From the NCBI GenBank assembly GCA_902490445.1, contig CABUDZ010000019.1:1-26138 (forward strand): a stretch of 26,138 nucleotides of DNA, in the 5' to 3' direction. The notes under the pieces were generated by a model that saw only the letters and a list, made by a program, of their open reading frames with translations, was not told the origin of the DNA and ran no database searches. The position numbers were made by a program, and so were the translations under genes. This DNA comes from an uncultured Collinsella sp. GTDB taxonomy: Bacteria; Actinomycetota; Coriobacteriia; Coriobacteriales; Coriobacteriaceae. Below, piece by piece: positions 7,470 to 14,535 of the stretch. How positions within the stretch are numbered: position 1 is the first letter of the stretch; each line of letters opens with the position of its first letter.

Positions 7470-9140
7470 ATGTCTCAAGAAACCATCCGCGCGGCCGAGC
7501 GTGCCACGGGACAGGTGGCGACCATGTCGACGTATGATCCGGACTCCGACCAGCTGCATGAGGAATGCGGTGTTTTTGGTGTGTGGGCACCCGATCGCGA
7601 TGTGGCTCGACTGACGTACTTTGGTCTGCGCGCGCTGCAGCATCGCGGCCAGGAATCAGCGGGAATCGCCGTGGGCGATGGCGGCACGGTTATGGTTCGT
7701 AAAGACCTGGGACTGCTCGATCGCGTGTTCTCCAACGCCGACCTGTCGACGCTCTCCGGCCAGCTGGCCGTGGGCCACGTGCGCTATGGCACCGCCGGCG
7801 CCAAGAGCTGGGAAGCCTCGCAGCCGCATCTTTCTACCATCAATAACGTCATCATCGCGCTTGCTCACAACGGCACTCTGGTTAATACCGACGAGCTGCG
7901 CCGCCAGCTGATCGAGCTGGGCGTGCCGTTCCTCTCCAATTCGGATTCCGAGGTCGCGACCAAGCTTATCGGCTACTTTACCCAGTGTACGGGCCACCTG
8001 CGCGAGGGCATTCGCAAGACCATGGAGCTCGTGCGCGGCGGCTACGCCATGACGCTCATCAACGAGCAGGCGCTCTACGCTTTCCGCGACCCGCATGGCA
8101 TTCGCCCGCTGGTGCTGGGCAGGCTCGTGGACGAGGGCCTGGATCAGGCCGACGCCGCTTCTGTTTCGCAGCTGCCCTCGCAAGACGGTGCCTCGACGGT
8201 CGACTCCGCCGTCCATGTCACGCGCGCCGGCGGCTGGGTCGTTGCCTCCGAGACCTGCGCGCTCGATATTGTGGGCGCCGAGTACGTGCGTGATGTTCGT
8301 CCCGGCGAGATTTTGCGCATCAGCGCCGAGGGCCTGGTATCCGAGCAGGGCGTGCCTGCAGCCGAAGAGTCCGCCAACTGCATCTTTGAGCAGGTCTACT
8401 TTGCCCGCCCCGATTCCATCATGAACGGTAAGAGCGTCTACGCCTGCCGTTATGACATGGGTCGTCAGCTGGCACACGAGGAGCCTGTCGATGCCGACCT
8501 GGTCATTGGCGTGCCCGACTCCGGCCTGCCGCCCGCGGAGGGCTATTCGCACGAGAGCGGCATTCCCTTTGGCGAGGGCCTCATCAAGAATCGCTATGTG
8601 GGCCGTACGTTTATCGAGCCCACGCAGGAGCTGCGCGCCATGGGCGTGCGTATGAAACTCAACCCGTTGCGCGATAACATCGAGGGCAAGCGCCTGGTCG
8701 TCATCGACGACTCCATCGTCCGCGGCACCACCATGGTGCAGCTCGTCAAGATGCTGCGCAACGCCGGCGCCAAGGAGATTCATATCCGCATCAACTCGCC
8801 CGAGGTCATCTGGCCGTGCTTCTATGGTATCGATACCGACGTGCAGTCGCAGCTTATCAGCGCCAACAAGACGGTCGACGAGATTTGCGAGTATATCGGC
8901 GCCGATTCGCTGGCTTTCCTTTCGGTCGAGGGCCTGCTTAAGGTCATGCCCAAGGGCGGTTACTGCGATGCATGCTTTACCGGACGCTATCCCGTGGCGA
9001 TTCCCGAGAGCTTTGGCCGCGACAAGTTCATGGAGGGCTTTAAGCCCCGCAACCTGGACAAGCCGCTGCACTTTGACGACGACGCCGTGGTCGAGAAATA
9101 TGTCGATCGCAGCTGGGAAGAGGAGCACAGTGAGGCCTAA
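7470..9140 (+). CDS. purF: Amidophosphoribosyltransferase
   Basis: 556 residues. It catalyses the first committed step of purine synthesis, making phosphoribosylamine from PRPP and glutamine. The N-terminal glutamine amidotransferase domain has its nucleophile at C33 in HEECGVFGVW, so the predicted propeptide is 32 residues, longer than the 11 of the Bacillus enzyme. The phosphoribosyltransferase domain carries the PRPP motif VVIDDSIVRGTT at 410-421. Cysteines C304, C450, C499 and C502 (ANCIFEQ, WPCFYGID, GYCDACFTG) occupy the positions of the [4Fe-4S] ligands of the Bacillus type. The ATG at 7470 follows GAGGGG; M19 is an alternative start nearer the catalytic cysteine. The TAA stop is the first base triplet of a palindromic repeat element. 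It heads the purF-purM-purN cluster. Confidence 0.97.
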   Translation: MSQETIRAAERATGQVATMSTYDPDSDQLHEECGVFGVWAPDRDVARLTYFGLRALQHRGQESAGIAVGDGGTVMVRKDLGLLDRVFSNADLSTLSGQLAVGHVRYGTAGAKSWEASQPHLSTINNVIIALAHNGTLVNTDELRRQLIELGVPFLSNSDSEVATKLIGYFTQCTGHLREGIRKTMELVRGGYAMTLINEQALYAFRDPHGIRPLVLGRLVDEGLDQADAASVSQLPSQDGASTVDSAVHVTRAGGWVVASETCALDIVGAEYVRDVRPGEILRISAEGLVSEQGVPAAEESANCIFEQVYFARPDSIMNGKSVYACRYDMGRQLAHEEPVDADLVIGVPDSGLPPAEGYSHESGIPFGEGLIKNRYVGRTFIEPTQELRAMGVRMKLNPLRDNIEGKRLVVIDDSIVRGTTMVQLVKMLRNAGAKEIHIRINSPEVIWPCFYGIDTDVQSQLISANKTVDEICEYIGADSLAFLSVEGLLKVMPKGGYCDACFTGRYPVAIPESFGRDKFMEGFKPRNLDKPLHFDDDAVVEKYVDRSWEEEHSEA

Positions 9141-9180
9141 AACCTGCCATTTAGGGACAGGTTTATTTTGGCAGGTTTTA
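9138..9180 (+). repeat. GGGACAG palindromic element, copy 1 (subfamily A)
   Basis: Arms TAAAACCTGCCA (9138-9149) and TGGCAGGTTTTA (9169-9180) pair perfectly over 12 bp. The 19-base loop is TTTAGGGACAGGTTTATTT. The first three bases of the left arm are the purF stop codon. Related copies lie at 25094-25126 and 25254-25294. It could also act as a terminator or 3'-end stabiliser of the purF message. Confidence 0.85.
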
Positions 9181-9201
9181 TCTGCTGTTTTGTTGATATG
9201 A

Positions 9202-9277
9202 CGGCGCGTGTTGTTGTGACGCGCGCCGAAATGAACGCAACTATGAGCACCGTTTGGCGCCCGCGCGGCGCCACGGT
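9202..9277 (+). other. Two GC-rich hairpins in the purM leader
   Basis: Hairpin 1 pairs CGGCGCGT (9202-9209) with ACGCGCGCCG (9219-9228), with a two-base bulge. Hairpin 2 (9249-9277) pairs ACCGT with ACGGT and GGCGCC with GGCGCC around the loop CGCGC. It ends just before the purM ribosome site. There is no U run, so this looks like a 5' mRNA structure or processing site rather than a terminator. Confidence 0.5.
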
Positions 9278-9297
9278 AGTGGGAGAGGAAGGCTCAG

Positions 9298-10401
9298 ATG
9301 AGCGACAGCAAGCATGTGACGTACGAGGACGCCGGCGTCGATACCGCCGAGGGCGGCCGCGCCGTCGACGCTATTAAGCAGATGGTCAAGGACACTAACC
9401 GTTCCGAGGTTATCGGTGGCATCGGCGGCTTTGGCGGCCTGTTCTCGGCCGCCGCGCTCAAGGATATGGAAGACCCGATCCTGATTAGCGGTACCGACGG
9501 CGTGGGCACCAAGCTCGTGCTCGCCCAGATCATGGACCGTCACGAGACGGTTGGCCAGGACCTGGTCGCTATGTGCGTCAACGATATTCTGGCTTCGGGC
9601 GCCGAGCCGCTGTTCTTCCTGGACTACGTTGCCATCGGTCACATCGAGGCCGAGCACATGGCAAAGATTATCAAGGGTGTGGCCGACGGCTGCAAGCTCG
9701 CGGGCTGCGCGCTCGTGGGCGGTGAGATGGCCGAGCACCCGGGCGTCATGGCTCCTGCCGACTACGACCTTGCCGGATTTACCGTGGGCGTCGTCGACCG
9801 TCCCAAGATGCTCGACCCCGCAAACGTCCGCCCGGGCGATGTGATCCTGGGCCTGCCTTCCACCGGCGTGCACTCCAACGGCTACTCGCTCGTGCGTAAG
9901 GTCATTGGCGTCGACGGCGTTAAGCCGGGCACGCCCGAGGCCGTCGCTAAGGCCGAGGAGCTGAGCCGTCCGCTCGAGGAGCTCGGCGGTGCATCGCTGG
10001 CAGACGCTCTGTTGGCCCCCACGCGCATCTACGTCAAGCCGATCCTGGAGCTGCTGCGCGGCGGCGCCAACGTGCACGCCATCGCCCACATCACTGGCGG
10101 CGGTATTACCGAGAACCTCAACCGTGCGCTCGCCGATGACGTCGACGCCGTGGTCACCCGCAACGGTGCCGAGATGGGTTGGGACGTTCCGCCCGTCATC
10201 ACCTACGTGTCGCGCCAGGCCGAGCTTGCGCCCAACGAGGCATGCAAGACCTTCAACATGGGCGTCGGCCTGTGTCTGATCGTCGCCCCCGAGGACGAGG
10301 CCGCCGTGACCGAGGCACTGGTCGCGCTGGGCGAGAAGCCGTTCCGCGTGGGCGAGTGCGTCGAGGGTTCCGGTAAGGTCGTGTACTCCGATGAGCGCTA
10401 A
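9298..10401 (+). CDS. purM: Phosphoribosylformylglycinamidine cyclo-ligase (AIR synthetase)
   Basis: 367 residues, normal for PurM. It closes the imidazole ring to form aminoimidazole ribonucleotide, using ATP. Family blocks are visible: TYEDAGVDTAEGGRAVDAIK at residues 8-27, DPILISGTDGVGTKLVLA at about 60-78, VNDILASGAEPLFFLDY at about 98-114, GGEMAEHPGVM at about 141-151 and ITGGGITENLNR at about 264-275. The ATG follows GGAAGG. The gene is separated from purF by a palindromic element and two leader hairpins, and overlaps purN by 11 bases, which implies translational coupling with purN. Confidence 0.97.
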   Translation: MSDSKHVTYEDAGVDTAEGGRAVDAIKQMVKDTNRSEVIGGIGGFGGLFSAAALKDMEDPILISGTDGVGTKLVLAQIMDRHETVGQDLVAMCVNDILASGAEPLFFLDYVAIGHIEAEHMAKIIKGVADGCKLAGCALVGGEMAEHPGVMAPADYDLAGFTVGVVDRPKMLDPANVRPGDVILGLPSTGVHSNGYSLVRKVIGVDGVKPGTPEAVAKAEELSRPLEELGGASLADALLAPTRIYVKPILELLRGGANVHAIAHITGGGITENLNRALADDVDAVVTRNGAEMGWDVPPVITYVSRQAELAPNEACKTFNMGVGLCLIVAPEDEAAVTEALVALGEKPFRVGECVEGSGKVVYSDER

Positions 10402-11092
10402 CGAGCAGATGGCTGCTGCCGAGGGCCTGGACTTTGTGCCCTATACCCGTCCGACTGGCACCGATACGGCTGAGCCGCTCAAGATCGGTGTGCTCATCAG
10501 CGGTTCGGGTACCAACCTGCAAGCGCTGATCGATCTGATTGCCGCCGGCAAGCTCAACGCTTCTATTGAGCTTGTGGTGTCGAGCCGTCCTTCGGCCAAG
10601 GGTCTGCAACGTGCAGAGCGTGCGGGCATCCAGACGCTTACGCTGTCCAAGGATGTCTATGCCGACCCCATCGCCGCCGACGAGATCATCGCACACGAGC
10701 TGCTCGAGCGCGGCTGCGAGTATGTGGTCATGGCCGGCTACATGCGCATGGTGCATACACCGCTGCTGGCGGCATTTCCCAACCGCGTGGTCAACTTGCA
10801 TCCGGCGCTGCTGCCGAGCTTTACCGGTGCGCATGCGATTGACGATGCCTTTGTGCGCGGCGTCAAGGTAACTGGCGTGACCGTGCATTTTGCCAACGAG
10901 GTCTACGACAACGGTCCCATCATCGCCCAGCGTGCGCTGGCTGTCGAGGAGGGCTGGGATGTCGACACGCTCGAGGAGCACATCCACGCGATTGAGCACG
11001 TGCTGTATCCCGAGGTCGTGCAAATGCTCGCCGACGGCCGCGTCCACGTGCTGGAGAGCGGCAAGGTCGCAATTGATGCGCCCCGCGGCTAG
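10391..11092 (+). CDS. purN: Phosphoribosylglycinamide formyltransferase (folate-dependent)
   Basis: 233 residues, with about 30 residues more at the N-terminus than typical PurN. The core begins at LKIGVLISGSGTNLQALIDLI (about residue 30). It transfers a formyl group from 10-formyltetrahydrofolate to GAR. The catalytic segment NLHPALLPSFTGAHA (about 136-150) and the TVHFANEVYDNGPII segment with the catalytic aspartate are intact. The ATG at 10391 lies inside the last codons of purM. A start nearer residue 30 cannot be excluded, but no better ribosome site is obvious there. A terminator follows 33 bases after the stop. Confidence 0.95.
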   Translation: MSANEQMAAAEGLDFVPYTRPTGTDTAEPLKIGVLISGSGTNLQALIDLIAAGKLNASIELVVSSRPSAKGLQRAERAGIQTLTLSKDVYADPIAADEIIAHELLERGCEYVVMAGYMRMVHTPLLAAFPNRVVNLHPALLPSFTGAHAIDDAFVRGVKVTGVTVHFANEVYDNGPIIAQRALAVEEGWDVDTLEEHIHAIEHVLYPEVVQMLADGRVHVLESGKVAIDAPRG

Positions 11093-11124
11093 CGGCGCAC
11101 AGTACAATTTAGTTGAGTGGTCAG

Positions 11125-11167
11125 GGTGGTCATTGGCGCCAAGGCGCGCGTGGCCACCTTTTGTTTT
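11125..11167 (+). terminator. Terminator after purN
   Basis: GGTGGTCA (11125-11132) pairs with TGGCCACC (11151-11158) with one G-T pair. The apex TTGGCGCCAA is itself palindromic. A TTTTGTTTT tract follows. Confidence 0.75.
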
Positions 11168-11217
11168 GGGTAGTCATCGGGGACGTTCTTGAATGACTAG
11201 GTGAGAGAGGTGAGCGC

Positions 11218-11682
11218 ATGGCGGATAACGAAGCGCTGTTTGCGCCTGAGCTGGTGTTTTTTGATTGGGAGTGTGCGACGCCGGATGAGGTGTTCGCGCG
11301 GCTTGAGGGCGAGCTTGTACCGCGTGGCTACATTGCCGACGGTTGGTTCGACGCCGTTCGCACGCGCGAGGATGCCTATCCCACGGGTCTTGCCATGCCG
11401 GCGGCAAACATTGCCATTCCGCATACCGATCCGGGGTTTGTGGCCAAGCCCTATATCGCGGTGGTGAAGCCCGCCGCGCCCGTGACATTTAACGCTATGG
11501 CTGGCATGGGCGCTCCGGTGCCGGCGCAGATCGTCATCAATCTGGGCATCGCCGAGCCGGGCGGCCAGGTCGAGGCCCTGCAGGCGCTCATGAACATCTT
11601 TATGGACGCCGATGCCGCAGCCGACGTGCTCGGCCAGACCACGTCCCAGGGCATGGTCGACGCCATCCGCCGTCACTTCTAA
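11218..11682 (+). CDS. Orphan PTS EIIA component, fructose/mannitol/galactitol (type 2) family
   Basis: 154 residues covering one PTS_EIIA_2 domain. The active-site histidine is H69 in MPAANIAIPHTDPG, a context resembling galactitol-type EIIA proteins. FNAMAGMGAPVPAQIVINL at about residues 92-110 is also family-like. The ATG follows GAGAGAGGTGA. No EIIB or EIIC gene is adjacent. The protein therefore either phosphorylates EIIB of a transporter encoded elsewhere or has a regulatory role, as some orphan EIIA proteins do. It is unrelated in fold to the mannose-family EIIA at 1157. It stands alone between the purN terminator and a palindromic element. Confidence 0.85.
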   Translation: MADNEALFAPELVFFDWECATPDEVFARLEGELVPRGYIADGWFDAVRTREDAYPTGLAMPAANIAIPHTDPGFVAKPYIAVVKPAAPVTFNAMAGMGAPVPAQIVINLGIAEPGGQVEALQALMNIFMDADAAADVLGQTTSQGMVDAIRRHF

Positions 11683-11697
11683 GGTGCCAGCTGCCAG

Positions 11698-11750
11698 ACC
11701 TGTCCCCTTTGCACCAAAATGGTGCAGATTAACCTGTCCCCAATGCACCA
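11698..11750. repeat. GGGGACAG palindromic element, copy 2
   Basis: Two 19-base direct repeats, ACCTGTCCCCTTTGCACCA (11698-11716) and ACCTGTCCCCAATGCACCA (11732-11750), differ at two positions. Between them TGGTGCA (11720-11726) pairs with TGCACCA (11744-11750) around a 17-base loop that on the minus strand reads TTGGGGACAGGTTAATC. A smaller GCACCA-AAA-TGGTGC hairpin (11711-11725) overlaps it. It lies 15 bases after the orphan EIIA stop. Confidence 0.8.
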
Positions 11751-11817
11751 AGCGTGCCGCGGGGGCTGCGTTGTGACACAATGGCGTTTGTTCGATTCGT
11801 TATGCGAAAGGCCAACT

Positions 11818-13038
11818 ATGGCAAATAAGAAAAAGAACCCCGCACCCGAGCCGACGCCCGAGCAGCAGGCTCGCGCCGCCTCCAGCTCTCGCAAGAAGCA
11901 GCGCAAGACCCGCGTGTCCAAGACCGTCAAGATCGTCCTGGTGGTCATCGGCGTGCTGGCGATGCTGCTTTCCGTCTCGGCCATGGCGTGCTCCGGCCTT
12001 ATGTCGCAGGCCGAGGACACCTCGGGCTACAAGCTGACCGGCGGTGTTGCTGCCGCTATCAACGGCACCAACCTCACCGAGGACACCGTGACCAAGCAGA
12101 TCATGAGCATGCGCACGTCCTACGGCTACACCAAGGACAAGGACTGGGCACAGTATCTGGTCGACAACGACCTCACGCCCAAGAAGTACCGCAAGCAACT
12201 CATCGACTCCTACACGCAGCAGATTCTGCTTCAACAGGCACAGAAGGAGAACGGCGTGACGGTGTCGGACGAGGAGGTCGAGAAGGCTTGGAAGGACGCG
12301 TGCAAGAGCGCGGGCGGTGCCAAGGCCTTTAAGAAGACCCTTAAGACCTACGGCTACACCGAGGACACCTACAAGGACTCGCTCAAGGAGAGCCTGGCGC
12401 AGCAAAAGCTTAAGGATGCTGTGGCGCCCACCAGCAAGCCCAAGGACAGCGAGATCGTCGATTACATCAACGAAAACCTGTCCAGCTACAACGACGCCCG
12501 CCGCTCGTCGAACATCCTGATCAAGGTTGATTCCGACGCTTCCGACGAGAACAAGGCTGCCGCCAAGGCCAAGGCGCAGGAGTGCCTGGACAAGATCAAC
12601 TCCGGTGAGCTGAGCTTTGAGGACGCCGTAAAGCAGTACTCTGACGATACCGGCTCCAAGGATAAGAAGGGCGATGTGGGCTGGGACAAGCTCACCACCT
12701 TCGTCGACAGCTACCAGGCGGCGCTCGAGGGGCTCAACAAGGGCGATGTGAGCGACGTCGTCGAGTCGACCTATGGTTACCACATCATCAAGTGCACCGA
12801 CTACTTCCATGTCGATAATCAGGTCGATGACATTAAGCAGGTACCCAAGGACATCAAGAAGTACGTCTCCAACGTGGTGAAGACGCAGACGGCAAGCACC
12901 GCGTACAGCGAGTGGCTGGAGCAGTACAAGAAGGACGCCGACATCACCGTTAACCCCATGCCTAAGGACGTGCCCTATAACGTGAGCCTGAAGGGCGTCA
13001 CCAAGAGTTCGACCGACGACGCGTCGACGACTGAGTAA
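11818..13038 (+). CDS. Parvulin-type peptidyl-prolyl isomerase / foldase (PrsA/SurA-like), membrane anchored
   Basis: 406 residues from the ATG at 11818 (AAAGG seven bases upstream); an open frame further upstream lacks support and crosses the repeat element. A 37-residue lysine-rich cytoplasmic tail precedes one hydrophobic segment (about 38-58, KIVLVVIGVLAMLLSVSAMA). A SurA-like N-terminal region follows (about 75-205). The rotamase domain spans about 229-326, with SNILIKVDS, FEDAVKQYSDD, KGDVGWDKLTTFVDSYQ and STYGYHIIKC. It assists folding of secreted proteins on the outer face of the membrane. AMAC at 55-58 is a poor lipobox, so a lipid anchor is uncertain. Probably co-transcribed with the YqeY gene 54 bases downstream. 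Confidence 0.9.
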   Translation: MANKKKNPAPEPTPEQQARAASSSRKKQRKTRVSKTVKIVLVVIGVLAMLLSVSAMACSGLMSQAEDTSGYKLTGGVAAAINGTNLTEDTVTKQIMSMRTSYGYTKDKDWAQYLVDNDLTPKKYRKQLIDSYTQQILLQQAQKENGVTVSDEEVEKAWKDACKSAGGAKAFKKTLKTYGYTEDTYKDSLKESLAQQKLKDAVAPTSKPKDSEIVDYINENLSSYNDARRSSNILIKVDSDASDENKAAAKAKAQECLDKINSGELSFEDAVKQYSDDTGSKDKKGDVGWDKLTTFVDSYQAALEGLNKGDVSDVVESTYGYHIIKCTDYFHVDNQVDDIKQVPKDIKKYVSNVVKTQTASTAYSEWLEQYKKDADITVNPMPKDVPYNVSLKGVTKSSTDDASTTE

Positions 13039-13043
13039 TCATG

Positions 13044-13069
13044 GGGCGGCGCCCGCGTGAGTGCCGCCC
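13044..13069 (+). other. Hairpin between the foldase and YqeY genes
   Basis: GGGCGGC (13044-13050) pairs with GCCGCCC (13063-13069) around 12 bases. No U run follows, so it is more likely a processing or stability element than a terminator. Confidence 0.4.
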
Positions 13070-13092
13070 ACGCTATTGAGGAGGATTTGCAG

Positions 13093-13536
13093 ATGACCAA
13101 CGAAGAGCTGCAGAAGGAAATGATCGCGGCCATGAAGGCTAAGGACAAGGTTCGCCTGTCCATCATTCGCCAGGTCAAGGCCGAGGTGAAGAATATCGAG
13201 GTCAACGAGCGCCGCGATGTGACCGAGGAAGACGTCAACAGCATGATCAAGCGTCTGATTAAGCAGACGAGCGAGACGCTGGAGATGTCCATCAAGGCCG
13301 GCACCGACCAAGAGCGTACCGATAACCTGAGCGAGCAGGTCAAGATTCTGGAGAGCCTGCTGCCCGCGCAGGTTTCGGGCGAGGAGCTCGAGGCTCTGAT
13401 CGAGCAGGTTATTGCCGAGCTGGGCGCCACGTCCAAGAAGCAGATGGGCCAGGTCATGGGCGCTCTGGGCAAGGCCACCGGTGGCAACTTCGACAAGCCG
13501 GCAGCAGCAAAGATCGTTGGCGCGAAATTGGCGTAA
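13093..13536 (+). CDS. GatB/YqeY domain-containing protein
   Basis: 147 residues, the normal length for the stand-alone YqeY family, which resembles the C-terminal tRNA-binding tail domain of GatB. Recognisable parts are AMKAKDKVRLSIIRQVKAEVKN near the start, KRLIKQTSETLEMSIKAGTDQ, EQVKILESLLPAQVS and KKQMGQVMGALG near the end. The start at 13093 is chosen because GAGGAGG lies eight bases upstream and MTNEELQKEM aligns with the family; a longer frame beginning at 13057 has no such site. The function is not well established and is assumed to concern tRNA or amidotransferase interaction. A strong terminator follows. Confidence 0.9.
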   Translation: MTNEELQKEMIAAMKAKDKVRLSIIRQVKAEVKNIEVNERRDVTEEDVNSMIKRLIKQTSETLEMSIKAGTDQERTDNLSEQVKILESLLPAQVSGEELEALIEQVIAELGATSKKQMGQVMGALGKATGGNFDKPAAAKIVGAKLA

Positions 13537-13566
13537 GTGCCGGCCGACACATAGTTGATGTTGAGG

Positions 13567-13599
13567 GGGGCGTGACCATTGCGGTCGCGCCCCTTTTTT
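13567..13599 (+). terminator. Strong intrinsic terminator after YqeY
   Basis: GGGGCGTGACC (13567-13577) pairs with GGTCGCGCCCC (13583-13593) over 11 bp with one T-G pair, followed by six T. Confidence 0.92.
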
Positions 13600-13613
13600 G
13601 ATGGCAGCTGAAG

Positions 13614-13688
13614 GGCACTCATTGGGGACAGACTTAAATGAGTGCCCGCTCATTGGGTGCTCATTTAAGTCTGTCCCCAATGAGTGCC
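13614..13688. repeat. GGGGACAG element, copy 3: perfect 29-bp inverted repeat
   Basis: Left arm 13614-13642 and right arm 13660-13688 are exact reverse complements over 29 bp, separated by 17 bases. Each arm itself folds: CTCATT (13618-13623) pairs with AATGAG (13637-13642) around GGGGACAGACTTA. The centre also contains TCATT sequence. The element lies 15 bases after the YqeY terminator and is therefore probably not itself the terminator. Confidence 0.92.
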
Positions 13689-13760
13689 TAATGAGTGGGT
13701 GGAAGATTGCGGGTTCTTTACGGGAATGTAGTGTGGGCTGCGGAAACGTGGTTCTTTCCG

Positions 13761-13766
13761 TACAAT
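13761..13766 (+). promoter_or_regulatory. Candidate -10 box for the amino-acid ABC importer operon
   Basis: TACAAT 35 bases before the ATPase start. No convincing -35 hexamer is present at the standard spacing. Confidence 0.4.
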
Positions 13767-13801
13767 AGTTCAACTCGTGTAAACGCAGGGAAGGGACATT
13801 C

Positions 13802-14533
13802 ATGGCAGACATGATCGAGATCAAGCATCTCAACAAGTACTTTGGCGACCTGCATGTGCTCAAAGATATCAACCTCACCGTCAAGCGCGGCGAGAAGCTC
13901 GTAATGATCGGGCCTTCCGGCTCGGGTAAGTCGACGCTCATCCGTTGCGTCGATTATCTGGAGGAGCCCACGTCGGGCGAGGTCATCATCGACGGTACGC
14001 CGCTCACCAAAAAGAACCACCTGGAGATGGCTCGCAAGTATAGTTCCATGGTGTTTCAGCAGTTCAACCTGTATCCCAACATGACGGTGCTCGGCAACCT
14101 GACGCTCGCGCCCATCAAGCTGCAAAAGAAGAGCAAGGAGGAGGCGACCGAGATCGCCATCGCCGCGCTCAAGCGCGTCGGCATGGCGCATAAGGCCGGC
14201 GAGTATCCGCAGAATCTCTCGGGTGGTCAGCAGCAGCGCATCGCCATCGCCCGTGCCCTGTGTACCAAGCAGCCCATCATCCTGTTTGACGAGCCGACCT
14301 CGGCGCTCGACCCCGAGATGGTCCAGGAGGTTCTGGACGTTATGATTGAGCTTGCGCAGGAGGACATCACCATGATCTGCGTGACGCATGAGATGGGCTT
14401 TGCGCGCCAGGTGGCCGACCGCGTCATCTTTATGGAGGACGGCCGCATTCTGGAGGAGGGCACGCCCGAGCACTTCTTCGATAACCCCGAGAACCCGCGC
14501 TGCCGCGAGTTCCTGTCCAAGATCCTGCACTAG
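13802..14533 (+). CDS. Polar amino-acid ABC transporter, ATP-binding protein (GlnQ-like)
   Basis: 243 residues, the usual GlnQ/HisP size. Walker A is GPSGSGKST (37-45), the Q loop is in FQQFNLYPNMTV (85-96), the signature is LSGGQQQR (139-146), Walker B is IILFDEPTSALDP (159-171) and the switch histidine is H196 in THEMGF. It energises import of a polar amino acid at the cytoplasmic face of the membrane. The ATG follows GAAGGGA. It is the first of four co-directional genes, with only two bases before the binding-protein start. The exact substrate (glutamine, glutamate, arginine, cystine and so on) cannot be read from the ATPase. Confidence 0.94.
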   Translation: MADMIEIKHLNKYFGDLHVLKDINLTVKRGEKLVMIGPSGSGKSTLIRCVDYLEEPTSGEVIIDGTPLTKKNHLEMARKYSSMVFQQFNLYPNMTVLGNLTLAPIKLQKKSKEEATEIAIAALKRVGMAHKAGEYPQNLSGGQQQRIAIARALCTKQPIILFDEPTSALDPEMVQEVLDVMIELAQEDITMICVTHEMGFARQVADRVIFMEDGRILEEGTPEHFFDNPENPRCREFLSKILH

Positions 14534-14535
14534 GC

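Noticed and set aside
11719..11817. Longer N-terminus of the foldase starting at 11719
   Set aside because: It would translate the palindromic repeat element and lacks a ribosome site; the ATG at 11818 has one.
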